A stretch of DNA of 6,479 nucleotides from positions 1 to 6,479 of the forward strand of contig DCVI01000079.1 of NCBI GenBank assembly GCA_002327315.1, in the 5' to 3' direction. The translations under genes and the position numbers were made by a program. The stretch's first letter is position 1; each line of letters starts with the position of its first letter. This DNA is from Syntrophaceae bacterium UBA2192. Its GTDB lineage: Bacteria > Desulfobacterota > Syntrophia > Syntrophales > UBA2192. This document shows positions 1 through 6,311 of this stretch, in pieces. The notes below the pieces were generated by a model. That model was not told the origin of the DNA. It saw only the letters and a program-made list of their open reading frames with translations, and ran no database searches.

Positions 1-4
1 TTAC

Positions 5-82
5 TGGCGGGGCCGATGGGATTTGAACCCACGCCCTCCGACGTGACAGGCCGGCGTTATAACCAAACTTAACTACGACCCC
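5..82 (-). tRNA. tRNA-Asp(GTC)
   Basis: The minus strand folds into a complete cloverleaf of 78 bases including an encoded CCA. The acceptor GGGGTCG pairs with CGGCCCC with one G-U pair. The D stem is GTTA/TAAC. The anticodon stem CCGGC/GTCGG encloses the loop CTGTCAC, which gives anticodon GTC (plus positions 45-47). The T arm is GTGGG-TTCAAAT-CCCAT. The discriminator is G, as expected for Asp. The gene lies 14 bases downstream of tRNA-Val with no promoter or terminator between, so the two are probably cut from one precursor. Only four bases lie beyond it in the window, so the cluster could continue and its terminator is not visible. Confidence 0.97.
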
Positions 83-96
83 GCAATGTGTCCTTA

Positions 97-172
97 TGGT
101 AGGCGGAACAGGACTTGAACCTGTGACATCCACGGTGTAAGCGTGGCGCTCTCCCGACTGAGCTATCCGCCC
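97..172 (-). tRNA. tRNA-Val(TAC)
   Basis: This is a complete 76-base cloverleaf on the minus strand with encoded CCA. The acceptor GGGCGGA pairs with TCCGCCT, with a G-U at the terminal 1-72 pair. The anticodon stem CCACG/CGTGG encloses CTTACAC, giving anticodon TAC. The T arm is ACAGG-TTCAAGT-CCTGT and the discriminator is A. It is the first gene of a Val-Asp tandem that starts from its own promoter just downstream of lon. Confidence 0.97.
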
Positions 173-188
173 TTTTAGTCGGGTCGCT

Positions 189-218
189 AATGTACGATAA
201 CACCCTCTCCGTTGTCAA
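189..218 (-). promoter_or_regulatory. Sigma-70-type promoter for tRNA-Val/tRNA-Asp
   Basis: On the minus strand a perfect -35 box TTGACA (213-218) is followed after 18 bases by TACATT (189-194, four of six matches to TATAAT). The -10 box lies 16 bases before the mature tRNA-Val 5' end, so the start would fall near position 182 with a leader of about 10 bases. The stretch after the -10 box, AGCGACCCGAC, is GC-rich. Such a discriminator is typical of stringently controlled stable-RNA promoters; stringent control here is inferred. Confidence 0.7.
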
Positions 219-256
219 GGGCGAATATCACGTTTTCGCGGTGATATTGTGCCCTT
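217..256 (-). terminator. Stem-loop after lon, possible 3' end of the operon transcript
   Basis: Arms 217-222/251-256 (AAGGGC/GCCCTT) and 224-231/241-248 (AATATCAC/GTGATATT) form a 14-bp stem with a small 1x2 internal loop and a 9-base apical loop. It begins 11 bases after the lon stop codon. No U-run follows on the minus strand (the next bases are GACAACGG), so it is not a canonical intrinsic terminator. It could be a 3'-protecting or processing hairpin, or a weak terminator. Its distal arm overlaps the -35 box of the tRNA-Val promoter by two bases. Confidence 0.4.
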
Positions 257-266
257 TGGAGTCCTG

Positions 267-2696
267 TCAGGCGTGGATGCGGTGTTCCGTTTCCACCGGT
301 TTCTCGATCGGGAGGATCTCCTCGGTCATCTCCAGGGGAAGATCCTGTCCAGGCCTCGGAGCGAAGGCCGCTTCGAGCACCTCGTCGATGCGTTCCACAA
401 GCTTGATCTGCAGATCCTTGAGGACGTTCGCCGGGATATCCACAAGATCCTTTTCGTTCTCCTTGGGGATGATGACCGTCTTGATCCCGCCACGGTGGGC
501 CGCCAGGAGTTTTTCCTTGAGACCGCCGATGGGGAGCACCCGGCCCCGGAGCGTGATCTCTCCGGTCATGGCCAGATTGCCCCTAACCGGCCGCTTCGTA
601 AAGGCCGATGCGATGGAGGTCACCATCGCGATCCCTGCCGACGGCCCGTCCTTCGGGATGGCGCCCTCGGGCACGTGGATGTGGATGTCCGTGTCCTTGT
701 AGAAGTTCTTGTCGATCCCCAGGGCGTCGGCCTTCGAGCGGACAATCGTGAGGGCCGCCTGAGCGGACTCCTGCATGACGTCCCCAAGCTTGCCCGTCAG
801 CATGGTCTTCCCCGTGCCGGGAAGGATCGTGGCCTCGATGGTCAGCAACTCGCCGCCGACCTCGGTCCACGCCAACCCCTGGGTGAGCCCCACGGAATCC
901 TTCCCCTCGGACTCGCCGAAGCGGAATTTCGCGATACCGAGGTATTTTTCGATGGACTTCCCGTTGATCCGGATCTGCTTTTTCTGTCCATTGGTCACGA
1001 TCTCGCGGGCCACTTTCCGGCAGATGGAGGCGATTTCGCGCTCGAGGTTACGGACGCCCGCTTCGCGCGTGTACTTGCGGATGATCTCCAGGATCGCGCC
1101 GTCGGTGAACAGGATGTTCTTGTCCAGAAGCCCGTTGGCCTCGATCTCCTTCTTTACGAGAAACCGCTTTGCGATGTTGAGCTTCTCGGGTTCCGTGTAC
1201 CCTGCAATCCGGATGACTTCCATGCGGTCCTGCAACGGACCCGGGATCGTCTGCAGAACGTTTGCCGTCGTGATGAACATTACGTCGGAAAGATCGTAGT
1301 CCACCTCCAGGTAATTGTCGTTGAAGGCGCCGTTCTGCTCCGGGTCGAGAACCTCGAGCAGCGCCGAGCTGGGATCTCCCCGGAAGTCCGAGCTGAGCTT
1401 GTCGATCTCGTCGAGGCACAGCACGGGGTTGTTGGACCCTGCCTTCTTGATGAGCTGGACGATCTTTCCGGGCAGCGCCCCGATGTAGGTCCGGCGATGT
1501 CCCCGGATCTCCGCTTCGTCGCGAAGCCCGCCGAGGGAAAGGCGGACAAACTTGCGGTTTGTGGCCCGGGCGATCGATTTGGCGACCGAGGTCTTGCCGA
1601 CACCGGGAGGCCCCACGAGGCAGAGGATGGAACCCTTGTTCTTCTTCACGAGGGTCTGCACCGCCAGGTACTCGAGTATCCGCTCTTTCACCTTTTTGAG
1701 TCCGTAGTGATCCTCTTCGAGGATGGCCTCGGACTCCTTCATGGTGTGCTTGTTTTCCGTCTTTTCGCTCCAGGGCATGTCGAGCAGCCAGTCGATGTAG
1801 TTGCGAACGACGGTGGCCTCCGCCGACATGGGGGACATCATCTTGAGTTTTTTGATCTCGTGCTTGACCTTCTTCTGGGCCTCTTCGGAGAGCTTTTTCC
1901 CTTTCAGGCGCTTTTCGAGATCTTCGATTTCGCTCGAAAAGTCGTCCTTGTCGCCCATCTCTTTCTGGATGGCGCGCATCTGCTCGTTGAGGTAGTAGTC
2001 CTTCTGGGTCTTCTCCATCTGCTTCTTGACCCGGCGCTTGATCTTTTCCTCCAACTCGAGGATTTCGATCTCGCCGACGATCATGGAGTAGAGCTTCTCC
2101 AGCCGCTCCCCGCCATCGGTGATCTCCAGCAGCGCCTGCTTTTTTTCCAGTTTTACGCCCAGGTGCGAGGCGATCACGTCGGAGAGCTTCGCCGCGTTGT
2201 CGATGGCGGCGATGGTGTCCACCAGTTCCGGCTGGATCTTCCGGGACAGCTTCGCGTAGTTTCGGAATGCCTCCACGAGAACGCGGCCGACCGCCTGGAC
2301 GGATCCCGCGCTTTCCGAGCCGGTTTCCGGCACCTCGTCGATTTCGACGACGAAGTGATCGGGGTTGGGGATGTATTCGCGGACGGTTGCGCGTTTCTTT
2401 CCCTCCACGAGGGCCTTCACGGTCCCGTCGGGCAGCCTCAGCAGCTGGATGATGACCCCGAGGGTCCCGATGTTGTAGATGTCGTTTTCGGTGGGCTCGT
2501 CCTTCTGGGCGCTTTTCTGGGCCACGAGGAAAATCTCGTTCTCCTGCTTCATGGCCGACTCCAGCGCGTTGATCGATTTCTCCCTGCCCACGAACAGGGG
2601 TACGATCATATAGGGGAAGACCACCACGTCCCGCAGCGGCAACAGGGGGACGATGATCTTGGAGTCATCTTTTTTTGTGAAATCAAACATGGCCAT
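267..2696 (-). CDS. lon: ATP-dependent endopeptidase Lon (LonA type)
   Basis: Lon is a cytoplasmic homo-hexameric AAA+ serine protease that unfolds and degrades misfolded and regulatory proteins. The 809-residue product has all LonA parts in order: an N-terminal substrate-binding domain (about 14-210, with LLPLRDVVVFP), a coiled-coil stretch (about 210-290), the AAA+ module, and the C-terminal protease. Walker A GPPGVGKT is at 362-369 and Walker B VLCLDEID at 425-432. Sensor-1 Asn is 479, the arginine finger Arg491, and sensor-2 Arg549. The protease dyad is Ser686 in PKDGPSAG and Lys729 in GGLKEK, with the same 43-residue spacing as E. coli Ser679/Lys722. A tail of about 30 residues rich in Pro and Glu follows the protease fold, so the protein is somewhat longer than the 784-residue E. 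coli enzyme. It starts 17 bases after the clpX stop and is the last protein gene of the operon. ATG at 2696 and ATG at 2690 (Met3) are both plausible starts. Confidence 0.98.
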   Translation of the reverse strand: MAMFDFTKKDDSKIIVPLLPLRDVVVFPYMIVPLFVGREKSINALESAMKQENEIFLVAQKSAQKDEPTENDIYNIGTLGVIIQLLRLPDGTVKALVEGKKRATVREYIPNPDHFVVEIDEVPETGSESAGSVQAVGRVLVEAFRNYAKLSRKIQPELVDTIAAIDNAAKLSDVIASHLGVKLEKKQALLEITDGGERLEKLYSMIVGEIEILELEEKIKRRVKKQMEKTQKDYYLNEQMRAIQKEMGDKDDFSSEIEDLEKRLKGKKLSEEAQKKVKHEIKKLKMMSPMSAEATVVRNYIDWLLDMPWSEKTENKHTMKESEAILEEDHYGLKKVKERILEYLAVQTLVKKNKGSILCLVGPPGVGKTSVAKSIARATNRKFVRLSLGGLRDEAEIRGHRRTYIGALPGKIVQLIKKAGSNNPVLCLDEIDKLSSDFRGDPSSALLEVLDPEQNGAFNDNYLEVDYDLSDVMFITTANVLQTIPGPLQDRMEVIRIAGYTEPEKLNIAKRFLVKKEIEANGLLDKNILFTDGAILEIIRKYTREAGVRNLEREIASICRKVAREIVTNGQKKQIRINGKSIEKYLGIAKFRFGESEGKDSVGLTQGLAWTEVGGELLTIEATILPGTGKTMLTGKLGDVMQESAQAALTIVRSKADALGIDKNFYKDTDIHIHVPEGAIPKDGPSAGIAMVTSIASAFTKRPVRGNLAMTGEITLRGRVLPIGGLKEKLLAAHRGGIKTVIIPKENEKDLVDIPANVLKDLQIKLVERIDEVLEAAFAPRPGQDLPLEMTEEILPIEKPVETEHRIHA

Positions 2697-2708
2697 CCTG
2701 AAATGGTT

Positions 2709-2714
2709 CTCCTT
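2709..2714 (-). promoter_or_regulatory. Shine-Dalgarno of lon, overlapping the clpX stop codon
   Basis: The minus strand reads TAAAGGAG, in which the clpX stop TAA (2716-2714) shares a base with AAGGAG (2714-2709). The spacer to ATG at 2696 is 12 bases, longer than ideal. A second weaker site, CAGGA (2700-2696), lies five bases before the in-frame Met3 codon at 2690. Start choice is therefore open between Met1 and Met3. The arrangement suggests that lon translation is coupled to termination on clpX. Confidence 0.65.
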
Positions 2715-3976
2715 TACGCCGTCTCCGTCTTCGACTCGAAGAGCAGGATGGGCGTTTCGCCTTTCTTGACGACGTCTTCGTTGATGATGACTTCCTTCAC
2801 GTCGTTGCGCGAGGGGATGTCATACATGATGTCGAGCATGGTGTTCTCGAGGATCGCCCGAAGTCCCCGGGCGCCTGCCTTGCGGTTTACGGCAAGCCTC
2901 GAGACGGCCCTCAGGGCGCCGTCGGTAAACTTGAGCTTCACGTTCTCCATCTCGAGGATCTTCTGGTACTGCTTGCTGATGGAGTCCTTCGGCTCCACGA
3001 GGACCCTCATCAGGTCGTTCTCGTCGAGTTCCTCGAGGGTTGCGATGACGGGAAGCCGGCCGATGAACTCGGGGATGAGGCCGTATTTCAGCAGGTCTTC
3101 GGGCTGCACCTCGGCCAGGAGCTCCCCGAGCTTTCGCTCTTTCTTTCCCTTGATGTCCGCGCCGAAGCCCACCGAACTGGCGCCGATGCGCTTCTGGATG
3201 ATGTCCTCGAGCCCGACGAAGGCCCCGCCGCAGATGAAGAGGATGTTCGTCGTGTCGACCTGAATGAATTCCTGCTGGGGGTGCTTCCGGCCGCCCTTGG
3301 GCGGGATGTTTGCCAGCGTCCCCTCGATGATCTTGAGCAGCGCCTGCTGTACCCCTTCCCCGGAGACGTCGCGTGTGATGGAGGGGCTGCCGGACTTGCG
3401 GGAAATCTTGTCGATCTCGTCGATGTAGACGATCCCCTTCGAGGCCCGCTCCACGTCGTAATCGGCATTCTGCAGCAGGCTCAGAATGATGTTCTCCACG
3501 TCCTCTCCCACATAGCCCGCCTCGGTAAGAGATGTGGCGTCGGCGATGGCAAAGGGAACGTTGAGCATCTTGGCCAGGGTCCTCGCCAGAAGCGTCTTTC
3601 CCGAACCGGTGGGCCCGATGAGCAGGATGTTGCTCTTCTGGAGCTCGACGCCGCCCAGGTCCGCCTCGGAAAAGAGCCGTTTGTAGTGGTTGTAAACCGC
3701 TACGGAGAGGATTTTCTTCGGGCGTTCCTGCCCGATGACGTAGGAGTCCAGGAACTTCTTGATGTCCTTGGGCTCGGGGATCTTCTTGCGGCTCTCATCG
3801 ATGCTCTGGACCTCGGCCTCTTCCTGGATGATGCACCGGCAAAGTTCGATGCACTCGTCGCAAATATACGCGGAAGGGCCGGCCACGAGCTTCTTGACCT
3901 CATTCTGGGTCTTCCCGCAGAAGGAGCAGAACAGGATGCCTTCACCGCCTTCGTTGTCTCTTTGTCTTCTTGGCAT
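2714..3976 (-). CDS. clpX: ClpX, ATPase subunit of the ClpXP protease
   Basis: ClpX is a hexameric AAA+ unfoldase that recognises degron-tagged substrates, unfolds them and threads them into ClpP. The 420-residue product is full length (E. coli 424). The N-terminal zinc-binding domain has Cys17, Cys20, Cys39 and Cys42 in C-x2-C-x18-C-x2-C. Walker A GPTGSGKT is at 121-128, the pore-1 loop GYVG at 154-157, and Walker B IVYIDEID at 182-189. The RKH pore-entry loop is at 230-232, the arginine finger is Arg307 in EFIGRLP, and sensor-2 Arg370 lies in GARGLR. The ClpP-docking tripeptide is VGF (269-271) rather than IGF. ATG at 3976 is preceded by GAGGG (3985-3981) with a four-base spacer. The gene starts 10 bases after clpP, which encodes its partner peptidase. 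Start and function are both well supported. Confidence 0.98.
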   Translation of the reverse strand: MPRRQRDNEGGEGILFCSFCGKTQNEVKKLVAGPSAYICDECIELCRCIIQEEAEVQSIDESRKKIPEPKDIKKFLDSYVIGQERPKKILSVAVYNHYKRLFSEADLGGVELQKSNILLIGPTGSGKTLLARTLAKMLNVPFAIADATSLTEAGYVGEDVENIILSLLQNADYDVERASKGIVYIDEIDKISRKSGSPSITRDVSGEGVQQALLKIIEGTLANIPPKGGRKHPQQEFIQVDTTNILFICGGAFVGLEDIIQKRIGASSVGFGADIKGKKERKLGELLAEVQPEDLLKYGLIPEFIGRLPVIATLEELDENDLMRVLVEPKDSISKQYQKILEMENVKLKFTDGALRAVSRLAVNRKAGARGLRAILENTMLDIMYDIPSRNDVKEVIINEDVVKKGETPILLFESKTETA

Positions 3977-3989
3977 GTTTCCCTCTTTA
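3974..3989 (-). promoter_or_regulatory. clpP-clpX junction: stop codon abutting the clpX ribosome site
   Basis: The minus strand reads TAAAGAGGGAAACATG: the clpP stop TAA (3989-3987), one base, then a GAGGG ribosome site (3985-3981), four bases and the clpX ATG. The ten-base gap is too short for a promoter, so clpX is expected to be translated by ribosomes finishing clpP or re-recruited at the site. This would help keep the two subunits in proportion. Confidence 0.6.
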
Positions 3990-4586
3990 TTTCTTGACGG
4001 CCGTGGGCCGCTTCTGGATCACCGCGTCGATGATCCCGTACTCACTGGCCTGCTCACCGGACATGTAGTAGTCGCGGTCGGTGTCTTTCTCGATCCTGTC
4101 GATCGGCTGATTCGTGTGCCGGGTGAGGATCTCGTTGAGCTCATGTTTCAGGCGCAGCATTTCCCGGGCCTGGATCTCCACGTCCGTCGCCTGGCCCGAG
4201 AACCCGCCCATCGGCTGGTGGATCAGGATCCGGGCATGCGGAAGCGCATATCGCTTTCCCTTCTGCCCCGCAGCCAGGAGGATGGCCGCCATGCTGGCAG
4301 CCTGCCCCATGCAATAGGTCGAAACCGGGGCCTTGATGTACTGCATGGTGTCGTAGATCGCAAGCCCCGCACTCACAAGTCCCCCGGGGGAATTGATGTA
4401 GAAATGGATCTCCTTGTCGGGGTCCTCCGATTCCAGGTACAACAACTGTGCGACGACGAGGTTCGCCACATCGTCGTCGATAGCGACCCCCAGAAAGACG
4501 ATCCGGTCTTTCAGGAGACGGGAGTAGATGTCGAAGGCCCTCTCGCCTCTTCCATCCTGTTCAATGACTATCGGGATCAGTGGCAT
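3987..4586 (-). CDS. clpP: ClpP, proteolytic subunit of ClpXP
   Basis: ClpP is a serine peptidase that assembles into a tetradecameric barrel and hydrolyses polypeptides delivered by ClpX. The 199-residue product carries the complete triad: Ser98 in GQAASMA, His123 in LIHQP and Asp172 in TDRDYY. These correspond to Ser97, His122 and Asp171 in mature E. coli numbering. The oxyanion-hole region SPGG is at 66-69. The N-terminus (MPLIPIVIEQ) aligns directly with the mature E. coli end (ALVPMVIEQ), so essentially no propeptide is encoded beyond Met1 and perhaps Pro2. ATG at 4586 has AAGGA (4597-4593) six bases upstream, which fixes the start. The gene lies 29 bases after tig and 10 before clpX. 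No promoter is evident in either gap. Confidence 0.98.
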   Translation of the reverse strand: MPLIPIVIEQDGRGERAFDIYSRLLKDRIVFLGVAIDDDVANLVVAQLLYLESEDPDKEIHFYINSPGGLVSAGLAIYDTMQYIKAPVSTYCMGQAASMAAILLAAGQKGKRYALPHARILIHQPMGGFSGQATDVEIQAREMLRLKHELNEILTRHTNQPIDRIEKDTDRDYYMSGEQASEYGIIDAVIQKRPTAVKK

Positions 4587-4615
4587 TTTCTATCCTTCAT
4601 CGGTGTTGCTGCATT

Positions 4616-5911
4616 TCACTTAATATTAGCCCTGGACTCGATAAAATCAAGGGTTTTTTCTTCAAGTAGCTGATCTCTCAAGCGATCTATCATGTTATCC
4701 TTCTCGTAGGAGAGCTTCATGGACTCGAAATCGCGTCCATAGCGGGAGGCCGTTTCGCGAATCCTGTCGTCGACTTCCTTGTCGTCGACAGCAAGAGATT
4801 CCGTCTCGGCAATCCTCTGCAGGAGAATCCCTGTCCGAACCATGCGGGCGGCTTCGTCCCGGAACTGATCGTGCAAGTTTGCTGCCACTTTGGCTGCATT
4901 GTCCGGATCCATCCCGTTCATGACCATGCGTCGCTGATATTCGACCATCATGTTGAAGATCTGGCGCTCCACATAGGCCTCGGGCACCTCGAAGGGATTC
5001 TTCTCGAGGAGCTTCTCATTGATGGCTTTCTGCAGACTTGCTTTTGCCCGGGCGCTCTTTTCCTCCTCGAGGGACTTGCGCAGATCGGTCCGGAGGGCCT
5101 CCATGGAGTCATACTTGTCGAAATTTTTTACGAAATTCTCGTCAAGATCCGGCAGGACCTTCACCTTGATGTCCTTCACGGTTACATGAAAAGTGATGTC
5201 CTTCCCTGCGAATTCCTTGACATGATAGTCCTCCGGAAACCTGACTGTGAACTCTTTCGACTCCCCCTGTTTGAGGCCGACCAGGGCATCCTCGAAGCCG
5301 GGGACGAGCCGTTTCGAGCCCACCTCGATACGGAATCCCGTCTCGGTTAACTCTTCGCTCGTTTCTCCGTCGAGTTTCCCCTCGAAATCGATCAGCAAAA
5401 AATCCCCTTCTTGAACGGCCCTGCCTGCTTCCACGTCCTTGAGGCTGCTGTACATGTTGCGGAGTTCCTCAAGCCTGACGTCCACGTCCCGGTCGGTTAC
5501 GGCCGTATCTTCCTTCTGCAACTCCAGTCCCGTGTAACCCTGGGGTTCTATGACGGGCTCCACCTCCACCGTGGCGCTGTAGGTGAAGCTCTGATCGGCC
5601 TGGATCCCGTTCTGCTCGATCTGAGGCCTGGCAACGGGCATGAGGTTGTTGGCCTGTATGGCCTCCTCGAAGGATCGCTGGACGAGGTTCGAGACGGCCT
5701 CCCCTTCGGCATCCTCCCTGTAGTATGTCTCCAGGATGTGCCGTGGCGTCTTGCCTGGCCTGAACCCCTTGATCTTGGCCTTCTTCCCCACCGTCCGGTA
5801 TGCGGTGTCGAGTTCCTTCTTCACCTCTTCCCAGGGGATTTCGAAGGAGATTTTCTTCTTGATGGGACTGACCTCTTCGACCTTGATGGCTGCACCTGTT
5901 CCGCTTGTCAC
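4616..5911 (-). CDS. tig: Trigger factor, ribosome-associated chaperone and peptidyl-prolyl isomerase
   Basis: Trigger factor binds near the ribosome exit tunnel and shields nascent chains. The 431-residue product has the usual three domains. The N-terminal ribosome-binding domain (about 10-125) carries the signature GFRPGKTP at 49-56. The FKBP-type prolyl isomerase domain (about 155-250) includes GDFLLIDFEG and PGFEDALVGLKQGE. The helical C-terminal arms run from about 255 to 431 and contain many Lys, Glu and Arg residues. The start is GTG at 5911, chosen because AAGGAG (5924-5919) sits seven bases upstream and no nearer ATG exists. This adds about nine residues (MTSGTGAAI) before the point where the family usually begins (KVEEVSPIKKK). 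The gene is first in the tig-clpP-clpX-lon series and lies 31 bases behind tRNA-Leu. Confidence 0.97.
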   Translation of the reverse strand: MTSGTGAAIKVEEVSPIKKKISFEIPWEEVKKELDTAYRTVGKKAKIKGFRPGKTPRHILETYYREDAEGEAVSNLVQRSFEEAIQANNLMPVARPQIEQNGIQADQSFTYSATVEVEPVIEPQGYTGLELQKEDTAVTDRDVDVRLEELRNMYSSLKDVEAGRAVQEGDFLLIDFEGKLDGETSEELTETGFRIEVGSKRLVPGFEDALVGLKQGESKEFTVRFPEDYHVKEFAGKDITFHVTVKDIKVKVLPDLDENFVKNFDKYDSMEALRTDLRKSLEEEKSARAKASLQKAINEKLLEKNPFEVPEAYVERQIFNMMVEYQRRMVMNGMDPDNAAKVAANLHDQFRDEAARMVRTGILLQRIAETESLAVDDKEVDDRIRETASRYGRDFESMKLSYEKDNMIDRLRDQLLEEKTLDFIESRANIK

Positions 5912-5924
5912 GCTCGAACTCCTT
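5909..5924 (-). promoter_or_regulatory. Ribosome site that fixes the GTG start of tig
   Basis: The minus strand reads AAGGAG (5924-5919), seven bases, then GTG (5911-5909). The spacing is near optimal and no ATG lies in frame around the conserved N-terminus, so this start is well supported. A short palindrome TTCTTGAAGAA (5925-5935) directly precedes the site and could weakly pair within the leader. Confidence 0.75.
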
Positions 5925-5942
5925 TTCTTGAAGAATAAAGAA

Positions 5943-6028
5943 TGGTGCGAGAGAGGGGAGTCGAACCCCTATCCGCAGTGCGGGCTGGATCCTAAGTCCA
6001 GTGCGTCTTCCAGTTCCGCCACTCTCGC
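5943..6028 (-). tRNA. tRNA-Leu(TAG)
   Basis: This is an 86-base class II tRNA on the minus strand with encoded CCA. The acceptor GCGAGAG pairs perfectly with CTCTCGC. The anticodon stem CTGGA/TCCAG encloses CTTAGGA, giving anticodon TAG, which reads CUA and other CUN codons. The long variable arm contains CCGC-ACT-GCGG. The T arm is AGGGG-TTCGACT-CCCCT and the discriminator is A, as in other Leu tRNAs. It has a strong promoter just upstream. Only 31 bases separate it from tig, with no terminator, so it is probably transcribed together with the chaperone-protease operon. Confidence 0.97.
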
Positions 6029-6049
6029 ATCCCTGAAAAACGATTCCTT

Positions 6050-6078
6050 TATATATTCGCTGCCTTTCCGATTGTCAA
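6050..6078 (-). promoter_or_regulatory. Sigma-70-type promoter for tRNA-Leu and the tig-clpP-clpX-lon operon
   Basis: On the minus strand a perfect TTGACA (6073-6078) is followed after exactly 17 bases by TATATA (6050-6055). An overlapping TATAAA gives a 19-base spacer as an alternative. The -10 box is 21 bases before the mature tRNA, so transcription should start near 6043. The sequence after the -10 box is AT-rich (AAGGAATCG), unlike a stringent discriminator. No heat-shock sigma-32 box and no CIRCE element is visible nearby. Confidence 0.8.
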
Positions 6079-6083
6079 CACCT

Positions 6084-6128
6084 CTTAATATAAAGAAGGC
6101 GGTCAATCGTTGCTGTCGACTGACCGCC
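6084..6128 (-). terminator. Intrinsic terminator downstream of tRNA-Pro
   Basis: Arms 6117-6128 and 6098-6109 pair over 12 bp with a single G-U and a seven-base loop (ACAGCAA on the minus strand). On the minus strand the stem runs straight into TTCTTTATATTAAG, a U-rich tail of moderate quality. It lies between tRNA-Pro and the tRNA-Leu promoter, whose -35 box starts six bases further on, so it insulates the operon from upstream transcription. Confidence 0.7.
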
Positions 6129-6142
6129 CGCGTACGTGAAAT

Positions 6143-6171
6143 GAAAACGAGATGTCAGGACATCCGTTTTC
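6143..6171. repeat. Inverted repeat between the two terminators
   Basis: Arms GAAAACG/CGTTTTC (6143-6149 and 6165-6171) and GATGT/ACATC (6151-6155 and 6160-6164) form a 12-bp hairpin with one bulged base and a four-base loop. Neither strand has a clear run of T after it, although the minus strand continues ATTTC. It may be part of the tRNA-Pro trailer, a weak terminator, or a DNA-binding palindrome. The function is unknown. Confidence 0.5.
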
Positions 6172-6179
6172 GCACCCCC

Positions 6180-6212
6180 CTCCGTCCCCGGCGGGCCGGG
6201 GGAGCTTTTTTT
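6180..6212 (+). terminator. Plus-strand intrinsic terminator with T7 tail
   Basis: On the plus strand CCCCGG (6186-6191) and CCGGGG (6196-6201) pair around CGGG. The stem can extend by CTC (6180-6182) with GAG (6202-6204) across a three-base bulge. After one C comes TTTTTTT (6206-6212). This has the form of a rho-independent terminator for plus-strand transcription, yet no plus-strand gene lies upstream. On the minus strand the hairpin is preceded, not followed, by the A/T tract, so it is a poor terminator for tRNA-Pro. Confidence 0.55.
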
Positions 6213-6214
6213 CA

Positions 6215-6291
<77 letters not shown>

Positions 6292-6311
6292 ACACTTGTT
6301 TTAGATCGTGT

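Noticed and set aside
2697..2713. An independent heat-shock promoter or CIRCE element for lon
   Set aside because: The gap is only 17 bases and contains just the ribosome site. I saw no sigma-32 boxes or CIRCE inverted repeat in the gap.
249..3263. A stop-free plus-strand reading frame of 1004 codons antisense to lon and clpX
   Set aside because: It is the mirror of two unmistakable genes with strong third-position GC bias. Its translation is low-complexity, rich in Leu, Asp, Val and His, shows no domain, and has no ribosome site.
3281..3997. Plus-strand frame of 238 codons opposite clpX
   Set aside because: It is fully contained opposite clpX with all ClpX motifs on the other strand, and has no ribosome site or domain.
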